NCBI GenBank assembly: GCA_964569025.1
Contig: CAZMSQ010000007.1
Location: forward strand, 32,940-96,939
Direction of reading: 5' to 3'
Length of the DNA: 64,000 nt
DNA from: CAZMSQ01 sp964569025
Lineage (GTDB): Bacteria; Bacteroidota; Bacteroidia; Chitinophagales; Saprospiraceae
The notes beneath the pieces were generated by a model, which was not told where the DNA came from, searched no databases, and saw nothing but the letters and a program-made list of their open reading frames with translations. The translations under genes and the position numbers were made by a program. Positions 1 through 8,241 of this stretch are shown one piece after another (positions within the stretch are counted from its first letter, which is position 1; every line of letters begins with the position of its first letter).

Positions 1-189
1 CTTGTTGCGGCAGGCTGTGCACTCCTGCTTCGTGCTGAATGGATAACCGGAAGTCTGCCAACGTACTACTTTGGAACGACACTACTCCTTGGTGGGGTCT
101 GGGTGAATGGAAACCTCCTTCCGCTGATTCGTCAATGGGTCATTCCGGGAGCATTTGATACCGAAACGCTGAGAAACGAAAATTCGTGA
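1..189 (+). CDS. C-terminal part of an unidentified membrane protein (partial)
   Basis: An open frame runs from the window edge to TGA at 187-189 and gives 62 residues. Two hydrophobic stretches are visible (around LVAAGCALLL and YYFGTTLLLGGVWV), followed by a short polar tail ending TLRNENS, so this is the end of an integral membrane protein. Its stop codon shares one base with the ATG of the MoaD-like gene, which suggests co-transcription. I do not recognise the family from this fragment; the start lies outside the window. Confidence 0.6.
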   Translation, partial: LVAAGCALLLRAEWITGSLPTYYFGTTLLLGGVWVNGNLLPLIRQWVIPGAFDTETLRNENS

Positions 190-461
190 TGCAAACTGTG
201 CATTTTACATCTGCCCTCAAGCGGTTTTTTCCTGATATTGAACCACAACACGTCGAAGGCCAGACCGTCGCAGAAGTGCTGGATAGGCTTGAAACCCAAT
301 ATCCCGGACTCAAATCATATCTCGTTACGGAAAATGGTGCGCTTCGTAAGCACATCAACATTTTTGTAGACGGCGACTTGATTTCAGACCGAGATACGCT
401 GACTGATCAGTTAGGCCAGAGTCAGGATATTCTCATTTTTCAAGCTCTCTCCGGAGGGTAA
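189..461 (+). CDS. MoaD/ThiS-family ubiquitin-like sulfur carrier protein
   Basis: This 90-residue protein has the length and C-terminus of MoaD/ThiS beta-grasp sulfur carriers: it ends ALSGG, and the terminal Gly-Gly is the site that is adenylated and thiocarboxylated in this family. MoaD supplies sulfur for the dithiolene of the molybdenum cofactor and ThiS for thiazole. The ATG at 189 overlaps the preceding stop by one base; a GTG three bases upstream is the alternative. The next gene begins directly after its stop. It sits 1.2 kb upstream of a molybdenum enzyme operon, which makes a Moco role attractive, but no moaE or moeB is present. It could also serve another sulfur-transfer pathway. 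Confidence 0.85.
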   Translation: MQTVHFTSALKRFFPDIEPQHVEGQTVAEVLDRLETQYPGLKSYLVTENGALRKHINIFVDGDLISDRDTLTDQLGQSQDILIFQALSGG

Positions 462-1565
462 ATGCTATGTGCTGAAATGAACCGCAAACTTCTCGTGGCA
501 ACGTCAAAAGGTCTGGTTGTTTGGGACCGAAAAGGGCAAAAGGAATGGGTCGTCAGAGATGTCCACTTTCAGGGATTTCCAGTTTCGGTCATTTATGCAG
601 ACACCCGGCATCAAGTGTGGTGGGCTGGGGTCTCTCACCGGCACTGGGGTCAGAAATTGCATCGGTCGTTTGATGAGGGTAAGACATGGGATGAAATGCC
701 TGTGCCTGCATACCCTGACAAAGCCGAGTGGCGACCCGGAAAGGCTGCAGTCCTTAAGAAAGTGTGGACGATCAGCAGTGCAGGCCCGGATAAGCCTGAA
801 GGACTGTGGGTTGGCACAGAACCAGGAGGATTGTTTTACAGCAATGACTACGGACAATCATATACACTGGTTGAGAGTCTGTGGAATATGCCGGGCCGTA
901 TGGACCCAACCCAATGGTTTGGGGCAGGGCGCGATTTGCCGTTTATCCATTCCGTGGTAGTTGATCCGGCTGACAGCGATCATGTGTATATCGCGGTGAG
1001 CTGCGCTGGAATCTTCGAAACCACCGATGGCGGAGCAACGTGGGCAGCGAAGAATAAAGGACTCATCGCAGCCTATCTTCCGGACCCGCATGCTGAACAG
1101 GGCCATGACCCACATCTGCTGCTGGCTTGTACCTCCCACCCAAACGTGCTTTGGCAGCAAAACCACTGTGGGGTCTTCCGGACAGAAAATGGAGGGCAGC
1201 ACTGGTCGGATGTGTCAGATCCCAGAGGGTATGTGCATTATGGGTTTGCGCTCGCAGTAGATGAAAGTGATCCGCTCTCAGCCTGGGTGATTCCTGCAAT
1301 GAGCGATGATCAGCGCGTTCCGCCAAATCTGGCACTCCGGGTCTGCCGGACCAGAGATGGCGGAAAAACCTGGCAATCGCTTACCTCCGGATTGCCCGGA
1401 GAATGCTGTTTTGACATTGTCTTTCGACATGCTTTGGCTCGGCAGGGCTCATGCATGGCCTTCGGGTCAACCACCGGGAATCTGTTTTTCTCAGATAATG
1501 ACGGAGACTCATGGACGTGCCTGAGCCATGTGTTGGGCAGAGTCGAAACCGTTACTTTTGCTTGA
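462..1565 (+). CDS. BNR-repeat (sialidase-like beta-propeller) protein
   Basis: A 367-residue protein with at least five BNR/Asp-box motifs spaced along its length: SFDEGKTW, TTDGGATW, TENGGQHW, TRDGGKTW and SDNDGDSW. These mark blades of a beta-propeller of the sialidase/YCF48/VPS10 type. No signal peptide is visible, so it is probably cytoplasmic. The ATG at 462 abuts the MoaD-like stop, and an in-frame ATG at 477 (MNRKLLVATSKGL) may be the true start, because the propeller sequence begins there. Catalytic residues of true sialidases cannot be assigned. The tight linkage to a MoaD-like carrier suggests joint function, but the role is unknown. Confidence 0.8.
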   Translation: MLCAEMNRKLLVATSKGLVVWDRKGQKEWVVRDVHFQGFPVSVIYADTRHQVWWAGVSHRHWGQKLHRSFDEGKTWDEMPVPAYPDKAEWRPGKAAVLKKVWTISSAGPDKPEGLWVGTEPGGLFYSNDYGQSYTLVESLWNMPGRMDPTQWFGAGRDLPFIHSVVVDPADSDHVYIAVSCAGIFETTDGGATWAAKNKGLIAAYLPDPHAEQGHDPHLLLACTSHPNVLWQQNHCGVFRTENGGQHWSDVSDPRGYVHYGFALAVDESDPLSAWVIPAMSDDQRVPPNLALRVCRTRDGGKTWQSLTSGLPGECCFDIVFRHALARQGSCMAFGSTTGNLFFSDNDGDSWTCLSHVLGRVETVTFA

Positions 1566-1640
1566 AAAATTCTATTTTTAGAAAATAAATTCTAATTTCG
1601 AAATCTATTTTATTCATTTACCTTCTTAAATCTACACACC
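1566..1640 (+). promoter_or_regulatory. AT-rich leader of the cox operon with two palindromes
   Basis: The 75 bases between the BNR gene and coxM are strongly AT-rich. They hold an inverted repeat TTCTA-TTTT-TAGAA at 1570-1583 and a perfect 10-bp palindrome ATTTCGAAAT at 1595-1604. No clear TAnnTTTG box is present. This is the only sizeable gap before coxM, so it is the expected site for the operon promoter and for an operator, perhaps of the TetR protein encoded downstream. The first repeat could instead end the upstream transcript. Confidence 0.45.
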
Positions 1641-2510
1641 ATGATACCTGCTGCTTTTGACTACGCCGCCCCTGGGACGCTGGAGGAAGCCTTCGCGTTG
1701 CTGGAGGAGTACGGCGATGAAGCCAAGATTCTGGCAGGTGGCCACAGCCTGATTCCAATGATGAAGCTGCGATTTGCAGAGCCCGGGCGGTTGATTGACA
1801 TCAACAACATCCCGGGGCTTTCATACATCAAGGAAGAGGATGGTTACCTGAAAATCGGGGCAATGACCAGAGAATCCGACCTTGAAAGGTCCGATCTTAT
1901 CCCGGGGAAATATCAGATTTTCCTCGATGCCAGTAAGTTGATTGCTGACCCTCAGGTGCGGAATATGGGTACGATTGGGGGCAATATTGCACATGGAGAT
2001 GCGGCAAATGACCATCCTGCAGTTATGCTGGCAATGCGGGCAGAAGTGGTCATCAGCAGTTCGGAAGGATCGCGGGTTGTGCCGATCGATGAGTTTTTCT
2101 ATGGCTTCTACATGACAGCTGTGCAACCTCACGAAATTCTGACAGAAATCAGAATTCCAATACCGGGGCAGCATACCGGCAATGCATATCACAAACTTGA
2201 GCGCAAGGTCGGCGATTATGCAACAGCTGGCGTGGCAGCACAAATCGGTATGGATGCGCAAGGGGTTTGCACCTATGCCGGAATCGGGCTCACAAATGTC
2301 AATCCGGTGCCGATGGTTGCATCTCGTTCAGAGGAACTGTTGAAAGGCAATGTACTCACTGATGATCTCATCGCACAAGCTGCTCAGTATGCATCAGAAG
2401 ATTGCAATCCTTCATCAGACCTCCGTGGTGACGAAGATTTTAAGCGCGAAATGGTCAAAGTATTGACCAAGCGCATCATCAATAAAGCCATTGAAAGGGC
2501 GAAAGGGTAA
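1641..2510 (+). CDS. coxM: Carbon monoxide dehydrogenase medium (FAD) subunit
   Basis: This 289-residue flavoprotein subunit passes electrons from the iron-sulfur subunit to the quinone pool or another acceptor. Both FAD-binding motifs of the CoxM family are visible and sit where they do in the Oligotropha enzyme: AGGHS at residues 32-36 and TIGGN at 111-115. The length matches the family. The start ATG follows an AT-rich leader and gives the expected MIPAAFDYAAP N-terminus. It is the first gene of a coxM-coxS-coxL order, the usual order of form I CO dehydrogenases. The stop lies 25 bases before the preferred coxS start. Confidence 0.95.
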   Translation: MIPAAFDYAAPGTLEEAFALLEEYGDEAKILAGGHSLIPMMKLRFAEPGRLIDINNIPGLSYIKEEDGYLKIGAMTRESDLERSDLIPGKYQIFLDASKLIADPQVRNMGTIGGNIAHGDAANDHPAVMLAMRAEVVISSSEGSRVVPIDEFFYGFYMTAVQPHEILTEIRIPIPGQHTGNAYHKLERKVGDYATAGVAAQIGMDAQGVCTYAGIGLTNVNPVPMVASRSEELLKGNVLTDDLIAQAAQYASEDCNPSSDLRGDEDFKREMVKVLTKRIINKAIERAKG

Positions 2511-2535
2511 TTATTTCAGACTAAAATCTCATCAG

Positions 2536-3039
2536 ATGACTCAACAGATTACACTCACCGTCAATGGTGAACAACACACCGTCGAGGTCGAACCACGGAC
2601 GCTTCTGGTTCACCTCATCCGCGAACAGCTTAGCATGACCGGTACTCATATCGGCTGCGACACCTCCAGCTGCGGAGCATGCACCATTCTGCTCGATGGT
2701 AAGTCCATCAAATCCTGCACCGTATTGGCCGTTCAGGCCAATGGGAAGGAAGTGATCACCGTCGAAGGACTGGCCACAACTGAAGGGTTGCACCCCATTC
2801 AGGAGGGCTTCAAGGAAAACCACGGACTCCACTGCGGATTCTGCACTCCCGGCATGATGCTGCGGGCTGTAGAGTTGCTCGAAGACAATCCCAATCCCAC
2901 CGAGGAGGAAATCCGCTGGGGAATTTCAGGGAATCTTTGCCGCTGTACCGGATACAATAATATCGTAAAGGCGATTCAATATGCCGGCGCGAAAATGCGC
3001 GGAGAGGAAACGCCATCTACTGAACCGGAATTCGTGTAA
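2536..3039 (+). CDS. coxS: Carbon monoxide dehydrogenase small [2Fe-2S] subunit
   Basis: The 167-residue small subunit carries two [2Fe-2S] clusters that link the Mo/Cu site to FAD. The N-terminal plant-type ferredoxin cluster is held by Cys41, Cys46, Cys49 and Cys61 (CDTSSCGAC...C). The C-terminal four-helix cluster is held by Cys100, Cys103, Cys135 and Cys137 (CGFC...CRC). All eight cysteines are present at family spacing. I chose the ATG at 2536 (MTQQITLTVNG) because it matches the family N-terminus; an in-frame ATG at 2491 would add 15 residues and overlap coxM. coxL follows about 50 bases downstream. Confidence 0.95.
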   Translation: MTQQITLTVNGEQHTVEVEPRTLLVHLIREQLSMTGTHIGCDTSSCGACTILLDGKSIKSCTVLAVQANGKEVITVEGLATTEGLHPIQEGFKENHGLHCGFCTPGMMLRAVELLEDNPNPTEEEIRWGISGNLCRCTGYNNIVKAIQYAGAKMRGEETPSTEPEFV

Positions 3040-3090
3040 GTTCACGAATTGGTTCTCTTTCTTTTTTCACCATTCAAATACCTGCATACT

Positions 3091-5463
3091 ATGATACAGT
3101 GTAAAACCTCCAAGGAAATCAGCGGCATGGGGCACTCCATGAAGCGGAAGGAGGACGACCGCTTCATTCAGGGCAAGGGGAATTATGTCGATGACATAAA
3201 ATTGCCCGGCATGCTCTACATGGACATCGTCAGAAGCCCGTACGCCTACGCAAAAATTAAAAATATCAATGCTGAGCCTGCCCTTCAGATCCCCGGTGTT
3301 GTAGCTGTGGTAACCGGCAAAGATCTTGAAAAGTATAACCTGCACTGGATGCCGACGCTGATGTCGGATACACAGATGGTCCTGCCGACAGATACCGTCA
3401 TGTATCAGGCTCAAGAAGTAGCCGCCGTCATCGCTACCAGTAAATATGCGGCCCGGGACGGCCGCGAGGCAGTCCAGGTAGAATACGAAACCATGAAGCC
3501 GGTTGTCGACCCGTATAAGTCGCTCGATCCGGATGCCCCGGTGCTTCGTACTGACAAGGAAGGCAAAACCGATAATCACATCTGGCATTGGGAAGTGGGT
3601 GATAGAGACAAGACAGAGAAAGTCTTTTCGGATGCTGAAGTCGTCGTGAAAGAGCAGATGCACATTCCGCGAATTCATGTTTCTTCCATTGAAACCTGTG
3701 GTTGTGTGGCTGACTATGACAAAGTCAACAATCACCTGACGATGTACATGACTACGCAGGCACCGCACGCCATTCGTACCGTCATCGCACTGGTTGCCGG
3801 TCATGTAGGACTGACAGAAGAGAAAGTCAGAGTGATTTCTCCCGACATCGGGGGTGGATTCGGAGGGAAGGTGCCGGTGTATCCTGGGTATGTGATCGCT
3901 ATTGCCGTTTCATTCCTTGTTGGAAAGCCGGTGAAGTGGATTGAGGACCGGAGCGAAAACCTTCAGGCCGATTCATTCGCCAGAGATTATCACATCACTG
4001 CTGAGATGGCCGCCACCAAGGAAGGGAAAATTCTCGGGACGCGTTTCAAAATCTTAGCAGATCACGGCTATACCGATGCATCTGCCAACCCGTCAAAGTT
4101 CCCGACCGGACTGTTTTCCATCGGTACCGGCTCCTACGATTATGATACAGCCTTCATGGAGGCCGATGCGGTATATACCAACAAGCCACCCGGAGGAGTC
4201 GCCTATCGTTGTTCTTTCCGTGTGACTGAGGCTGTGCATGCTATTGAACGAATTACAGACCGCCTTGCCCTTGAAATCGGAAAAGATCCGGCTCAGCTGC
4301 GGATGGAAAACTTTATCAAAAAAGAGGATTTCCCTTGGAAATCACCCACCGGTTGGGAGTATGACAGCGGTGATTATCACGCGGGTCTGAAGAAGGCAAT
4401 GGATGCCATTGAGTACGACAACCTGCGTGTTGAGCAGGCGGAGAAGCGCAAAAAAGGTGAATTGATGGGCATTGGAATTTCCACGTTCACCGAAATTGTT
4501 GGTGCAGGACCTTCGCGTGATTTCGATATCCTTGGTATCAAGATGTTCGACTCTGCTGAAATCAGGGTCCACCCAACAGGCAAGGCCATCGCACGGTTTG
4601 GTACAAAGTCGCAGGGACAGGGTCACGAGACAACCTATGCACAGATTATTGCCGAAGAGCTCGGCATTCCGGCTGAGCATATTCAGATTGAAGAGGGTGA
4701 CACAGATACTGCGCCCTACGGTCTGGGTACTTACGCCAGCCGGAGTACGCCCACCGCCGGAGCGGCTGCAGCAATGGCAGCCCGCAAGTTGCGTGATAAG
4801 GCCAAAAAAATTGCAGCTTACCTGCTGGAGGTCTCTGAAGATGACCTCGAATGGGAGCCCGGCAAGTTTTTTGTCAAGGGGGCACCTGAAAAGGTGAAGA
4901 CCATTCAGGAAATTGTCTTCGCTGCGTACACCAACCACCCGCTGGGCATGGAGGCAGGATTTGAAGCGACCCACTACTATGATCCTCCAAACTTGACATT
5001 CCCCTCCGGAGCTTATATCTGCGTGGTTGATATCGACAAGGAGACCTACGAAATCAAGGTGCGCCGATTCGTAGCCATCGATGACTGCGGGAATATCATT
5101 AACCCGATGATCGTACAGGGTCAGGTGCACGGCGGTCTGACACAGGGCCTCGCTCCTGCCATGTACGAAGAGCTTATTTACGATGAAGACGGCAATATCC
5201 TGAACGGAACCCTGATGGACTATCTTGTGCCGACTGCGGTCGAGTCACCTAACTGGGAAACCGGCCACACCGTGACACCGTCGCCCCACCACCCGATTGG
5301 TGCCAAAGGTGTAGGAGAATCCCCGACAGTGGGAGCTCCGCCGGCTATTGCCAATGCCATCGTTGATGCCCTTTCTCCATACGGGATTACCCACCTGGAT
5401 ATCCCGATCACGCCCTACAAAATCTGGAAGGCGCTGAAGGAAAAGGGCGTGTCTCTCGCCTGA
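3091..5463 (+). CDS. coxL: Form I carbon monoxide dehydrogenase large (Mo/Cu) subunit
   Basis: This 790-residue catalytic subunit binds molybdopterin cytosine dinucleotide and the Mo-S-Cu site that oxidises CO to CO2. The form I signature AYRCSFR is present; its cysteine, which holds copper in known enzymes, is Cys374. The catalytic glutamate motif GVGES lies near the C-terminus (Glu743). Form II enzymes and other xanthine oxidase-family proteins have different residues at the first motif, so the assignment as true form I CODH is strong. The ATG at 3091 (MIQCKTSKEISGMG) fits the family better than an upstream ATG at 3049. The stop is followed by two hairpins before coxG. Confidence 0.96.
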   Translation: MIQCKTSKEISGMGHSMKRKEDDRFIQGKGNYVDDIKLPGMLYMDIVRSPYAYAKIKNINAEPALQIPGVVAVVTGKDLEKYNLHWMPTLMSDTQMVLPTDTVMYQAQEVAAVIATSKYAARDGREAVQVEYETMKPVVDPYKSLDPDAPVLRTDKEGKTDNHIWHWEVGDRDKTEKVFSDAEVVVKEQMHIPRIHVSSIETCGCVADYDKVNNHLTMYMTTQAPHAIRTVIALVAGHVGLTEEKVRVISPDIGGGFGGKVPVYPGYVIAIAVSFLVGKPVKWIEDRSENLQADSFARDYHITAEMAATKEGKILGTRFKILADHGYTDASANPSKFPTGLFSIGTGSYDYDTAFMEADAVYTNKPPGGVAYRCSFRVTEAVHAIERITDRLALEIGKDPAQLRMENFIKKEDFPWKSPTGWEYDSGDYHAGLKKAMDAIEYDNLRVEQAEKRKKGELMGIGISTFTEIVGAGPSRDFDILGIKMFDSAEIRVHPTGKAIARFGTKSQGQGHETTYAQIIAEELGIPAEHIQIEEGDTDTAPYGLGTYASRSTPTAGAAAAMAARKLRDKAKKIAAYLLEVSEDDLEWEPGKFFVKGAPEKVKTIQEIVFAAYTNHPLGMEAGFEATHYYDPPNLTFPSGAYICVVDIDKETYEIKVRRFVAIDDCGNIINPMIVQGQVHGGLTQGLAPAMYEELIYDEDGNILNGTLMDYLVPTAVESPNWETGHTVTPSPHHPIGAKGVGESPTVGAPPAIANAIVDALSPYGITHLDIPITPYKIWKALKEKGVSLA

Positions 5464-5480
5464 TCAAATTGCACAAAACC

Positions 5481-5517
5481 GGGAGGGAGCTGTTCGGTAT
5501 CGCCGAATCTCCCTCCC
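5481..5517 (+). promoter_or_regulatory. Strong hairpin between coxL and coxG
   Basis: GGGAGGGAG at 5481-5489 pairs perfectly with CTCCCTCCC at 5509-5517, and an inner TTCGG/CCGAA (5493-5497 with 5503-5507) extends the stem. It starts 17 bases after the coxL stop. The tail ACATTTTC is only weakly U-rich, so it may act as a partial terminator or as an RNA stabiliser of the coxMSL message rather than a full stop. Confidence 0.6.
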
Positions 5518-5536
5518 ACATTTTCTGACCCATTCG

Positions 5537-5556
5537 AAATGGCCCGAGGGCCATTT
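5537..5556 (+). promoter_or_regulatory. Second palindrome upstream of coxG
   Basis: AAATGGCCC at 5537-5545 and GGGCCATTT at 5548-5556 form a perfect 9-bp inverted repeat with a two-base centre, ending 17 bases before the coxG ATG. It may be a hairpin in the coxL-coxG intercistronic RNA or a DNA operator. There is no long T tract after it. Confidence 0.5.
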
Positions 5557-5573
5557 AAAAATTCTCGTGCGTT

Positions 5574-6083
5574 ATGAAAGCTACGTTTAATAAAGTCTTT
5601 ACAGTCAACGAACCCGTTGAAAAGGTGTGGGATTACCTCAGCGATCCCAAGAAAGTCGTAACCTGCGTGCCTGGGGCAACGCTTGTTGATCAGATTGATG
5701 ACGATAATTACAAGGGGGAGGTAACCCTGAAGTTCGGCCCCATCAAAGCAAAATATGCCGGACAGATTACCTTTCTCGAACGTGATGGGAACGCCCATAA
5801 GATGGTGATGCAAGGCAAAGGACTCGATTCAAAAGGCAAGGGAAGTGCTGATATGCTGATGAACGGCCTGGTCGAGGAAAAGGACGGTGCCACTCAGGTG
5901 ACAGCCAGCATGGAAGTCTCTGTCACTGGTATGCTCGCCCAATTCGGATCCAGACTCATCAATGATGTCACGGATTCCGTATTCGACAAATTTATCCAAA
6001 ACTTTAAGGATAAGCTCGCCGGTAAAGAAGTTGACAATACAATGACTGCCGGATCCATGCTCAAAGGGATGTTTAAGAGATAA
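5574..6083 (+). CDS. coxG: CoxG-type SRPBCC protein of the CO dehydrogenase operon
   Basis: A 169-residue protein of the CoxG branch of the SRPBCC (START/Bet v1-like) fold. It begins MKATFNKVFTVNEPVEKVW and carries the characteristic DPKKVVTCVPGA segment and a GPIKAKYAG strand. In studied CO oxidisers CoxG helps attach CO dehydrogenase to the membrane. The last 20 residues (MTAGSMLKGMFKR end) are basic and hydrophobic and could contact membrane or enzyme. It lies in the cox operon 110 bases after coxL. It is shorter than some CoxG proteins, which have a longer C-terminal part. Confidence 0.88.
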   Translation: MKATFNKVFTVNEPVEKVWDYLSDPKKVVTCVPGATLVDQIDDDNYKGEVTLKFGPIKAKYAGQITFLERDGNAHKMVMQGKGLDSKGKGSADMLMNGLVEEKDGATQVTASMEVSVTGMLAQFGSRLINDVTDSVFDKFIQNFKDKLAGKEVDNTMTAGSMLKGMFKR

Positions 6084-6199
6084 CTGATCTTCCGCCTGAC
6101 ACTTCTGCCGAAACTATCACAGCAAAACTTTCTTTGCAAATAAGTAAGCTCGTGGGGGTGTCTGGCGGAGATGTTTGCTCTTTAGAATTAAACAGTCAC

Positions 6200-7090
6200 A
6201 TGGATTATCTGAACGATACGTTACAACTGACAGAGGGTTTTGACCGCCAGAAATATCTGGTGGACGATGAGCTCGCAACCATTCTGTTTCTGATGATGAA
6301 GTTGCAGAAGCCCCTTCTGCTTGAGGGAAATCCTGGGGTTGGGAAAACAGAAGTTGCAAACGTTCTGGCTGGTTTTCTGGATACACCCCTGATCCGCCTC
6401 CAATGTTATGAGGGGCTTGATGTGCACTCTGCCGTGTATGAGTGGAATTACCAGAAGCAACTCCTTTCAATTAAAATTCAGGAGGGCATCGACCGGTCTG
6501 AAGCAGATAAGGAAGCGCATATTTTTGGAGAAGACTTCTTGCTGAAAAGGCCACTTCTGCAAGCAATAACCGCGGCCACCAAGGCACCGGTTCTGTTGAT
6601 TGATGAAGTAGATCGCGCCGACGAAGAGTTTGAGGCCTTTCTGCTTGAGCTGCTCTCTGCATTTCAAATCAGCATCCCAGAAATGGGTACCATCAAGGCC
6701 ATTCACAAACCATTTGTCGTACTCACCTCCAACCGGACCAGAGAGTTGAGTGACGCCCTGAAACGGAGGTGCCTGTATCATTGGGTGAATTATCCGGATC
6801 AGGAACGGGAAATCCGTATTGTGAGCAAGCACCTTCCGACAATTGATGCTCAGCTTGCAGAGACCTTGGTAAAAGTGGTAGGCGTGCTCCGCTCACGCAA
6901 GTTGAACAAGGCGCCGGGCATTGCTGAAACACTCGATTGGGCTTCGGGGCTGCTCGCCCTTGGATTTGAAAACCTTACAGAAGAAAGCATGTCCAAAACG
7001 CTCGGCTGCGTGCTCAAGTCAGCAGATGACCTAGAACGGATTAAAGCGGAAGGCCTTGGCGTTTTGCTCGCTGATATTCCAGTTTCCTGA
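6200..7090 (+). CDS. coxD: MoxR-type AAA+ ATPase, CoxD-like maturation factor
   Basis: This 296-residue AAA+ protein has Walker A GNPGVGKT at residues 43-50, a Walker B region LLIDEVDRADEEF and a sensor segment VLTSNRTRELSDALKRR, as in MoxR-family ATPases. CoxD is known to act with CoxE and CoxF in sulfuration and copper insertion into the molybdenum site of CO dehydrogenase. I place the start at ATG 6200 (MDYLNDTLQLTEGFDRQKY); upstream TTG-initiated sequence lacks family similarity. The gene is directly followed (5-bp gap) by the VWA partner gene, the usual MoxR/VWA pairing. Confidence 0.9.
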   Translation: MDYLNDTLQLTEGFDRQKYLVDDELATILFLMMKLQKPLLLEGNPGVGKTEVANVLAGFLDTPLIRLQCYEGLDVHSAVYEWNYQKQLLSIKIQEGIDRSEADKEAHIFGEDFLLKRPLLQAITAATKAPVLLIDEVDRADEEFEAFLLELLSAFQISIPEMGTIKAIHKPFVVLTSNRTRELSDALKRRCLYHWVNYPDQEREIRIVSKHLPTIDAQLAETLVKVVGVLRSRKLNKAPGIAETLDWASGLLALGFENLTEESMSKTLGCVLKSADDLERIKAEGLGVLLADIPVS

Positions 7091-7095
7091 TTCCC

Positions 7096-8241
7096 ATGCC
7101 GGAGCACCACCATTTTACAAACTATGGATCACTGAAAGAGGCACTCATTGCCTTTGGTCAGTTGGCACGTGATAACGGCCTGAAGGTGGGCGTGCAGGAA
7201 ACTCTGGATGCCCTCATTGCTGCGCGGGAAGGGGTGATTATTGACCTGCGTGCCATGAAGTTTGCGCTTAAGGCCCTGTATTGTTGTAGCGAGGAAGACA
7301 GTGATGTCTTTGATGATCTCTTTGATTGGTTCTGGAATAAACCCAGAAATGCCGTGAAGAGCCACATTACCATGAAAAACCGGTCAAATCTGGTCAAGCG
7401 CTCAGCTGCATCGGTGGTCATGCTTGGCACAGGAAAGCAAAAAAACGGCCAGGAAGAGGAGTCAAAAAATACATCAGGCGCCAACGCAGTTGAACGCCTG
7501 CGAAAAACAGATTTCGCCAGTCTATCGGAAATCGACAGCCAATGGCTCGAGGAAATCGCCATGAAACTCTGGAAGCAGATGAGCCTGCGCCTCAAACGCA
7601 AACTGCGCTCGTCACCTGGCCGTGGGCAACTCGACCTGCGGCGTACAATCCGTCAGTGCATTGCTCACGGAGGTGACCCCATTGACTTATTCATAAAAAC
7701 CCGCAAGCCAAAACGCCAGAGGCTGATTGTCCTCCTTGATGTCAGTGGTTCAATGGACAAGTACAGTTTTTTTCTTCTGCGGTTCCTTTGCGCACTGAGC
7801 GCCCATTTTGAGCGCATCGAGGCCTTTTTATTCAGCACTCACCTCGTCCGTATCTCCCCCTGGCTAAATGCCCGCAATCTGGATGCGACGTTTCGCGAAC
7901 TTTCAGCCAGGGCTGACAATTGGTCAAGCGGTACCCGCATCGGAGAGTGCTTCCGCTCATTCAATGAAGAATATGCGAAGCGAATCCTAAACGGTCACTC
8001 GACAGTCATTATCTTGTCCGATGGTCTTGACACAGGATCGCCTGATTTGCTGGCCTCAGAGCTCAAGCGAATCAAGTTGCGCACCCGTCAGTTGCTGTGG
8101 CTCAACCCTCTGAAGGGGATGTCCGGATATCAGCCTGTGCAACAAGGTATGAGTGCAGCCTTGCCGCAGGTCGATGTGTTTGAGTCCGCACACAATCTTG
8201 ACAGCATTCTCGAACTGGAAAATTTCTTGCTGAATGTTTAA
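7096..8241 (+). CDS. coxE: VWA-domain protein, CoxE-like maturation factor
   Basis: A 381-residue CoxE-type protein. The C-terminal half is a von Willebrand A domain with a MIDAS motif DVSGSM (Asp215, Ser217, Ser219) and a second acidic motif ILSDGLDTG. The N-terminal half is helical and charged, with a basic SLRLKRKLRSSPGRGQLDLRRTIR stretch before the VWA domain. In CO oxidisers CoxE works with the CoxD ATPase to complete the Mo/Cu centre. The end overlaps the start of the coxF gene by eight bases, which indicates translational coupling. Confidence 0.9.
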   Translation: MPEHHHFTNYGSLKEALIAFGQLARDNGLKVGVQETLDALIAAREGVIIDLRAMKFALKALYCCSEEDSDVFDDLFDWFWNKPRNAVKSHITMKNRSNLVKRSAASVVMLGTGKQKNGQEEESKNTSGANAVERLRKTDFASLSEIDSQWLEEIAMKLWKQMSLRLKRKLRSSPGRGQLDLRRTIRQCIAHGGDPIDLFIKTRKPKRQRLIVLLDVSGSMDKYSFFLLRFLCALSAHFERIEAFLFSTHLVRISPWLNARNLDATFRELSARADNWSSGTRIGECFRSFNEEYAKRILNGHSTVIILSDGLDTGSPDLLASELKRIKLRTRQLLWLNPLKGMSGYQPVQQGMSAALPQVDVFESAHNLDSILELENFLLNV

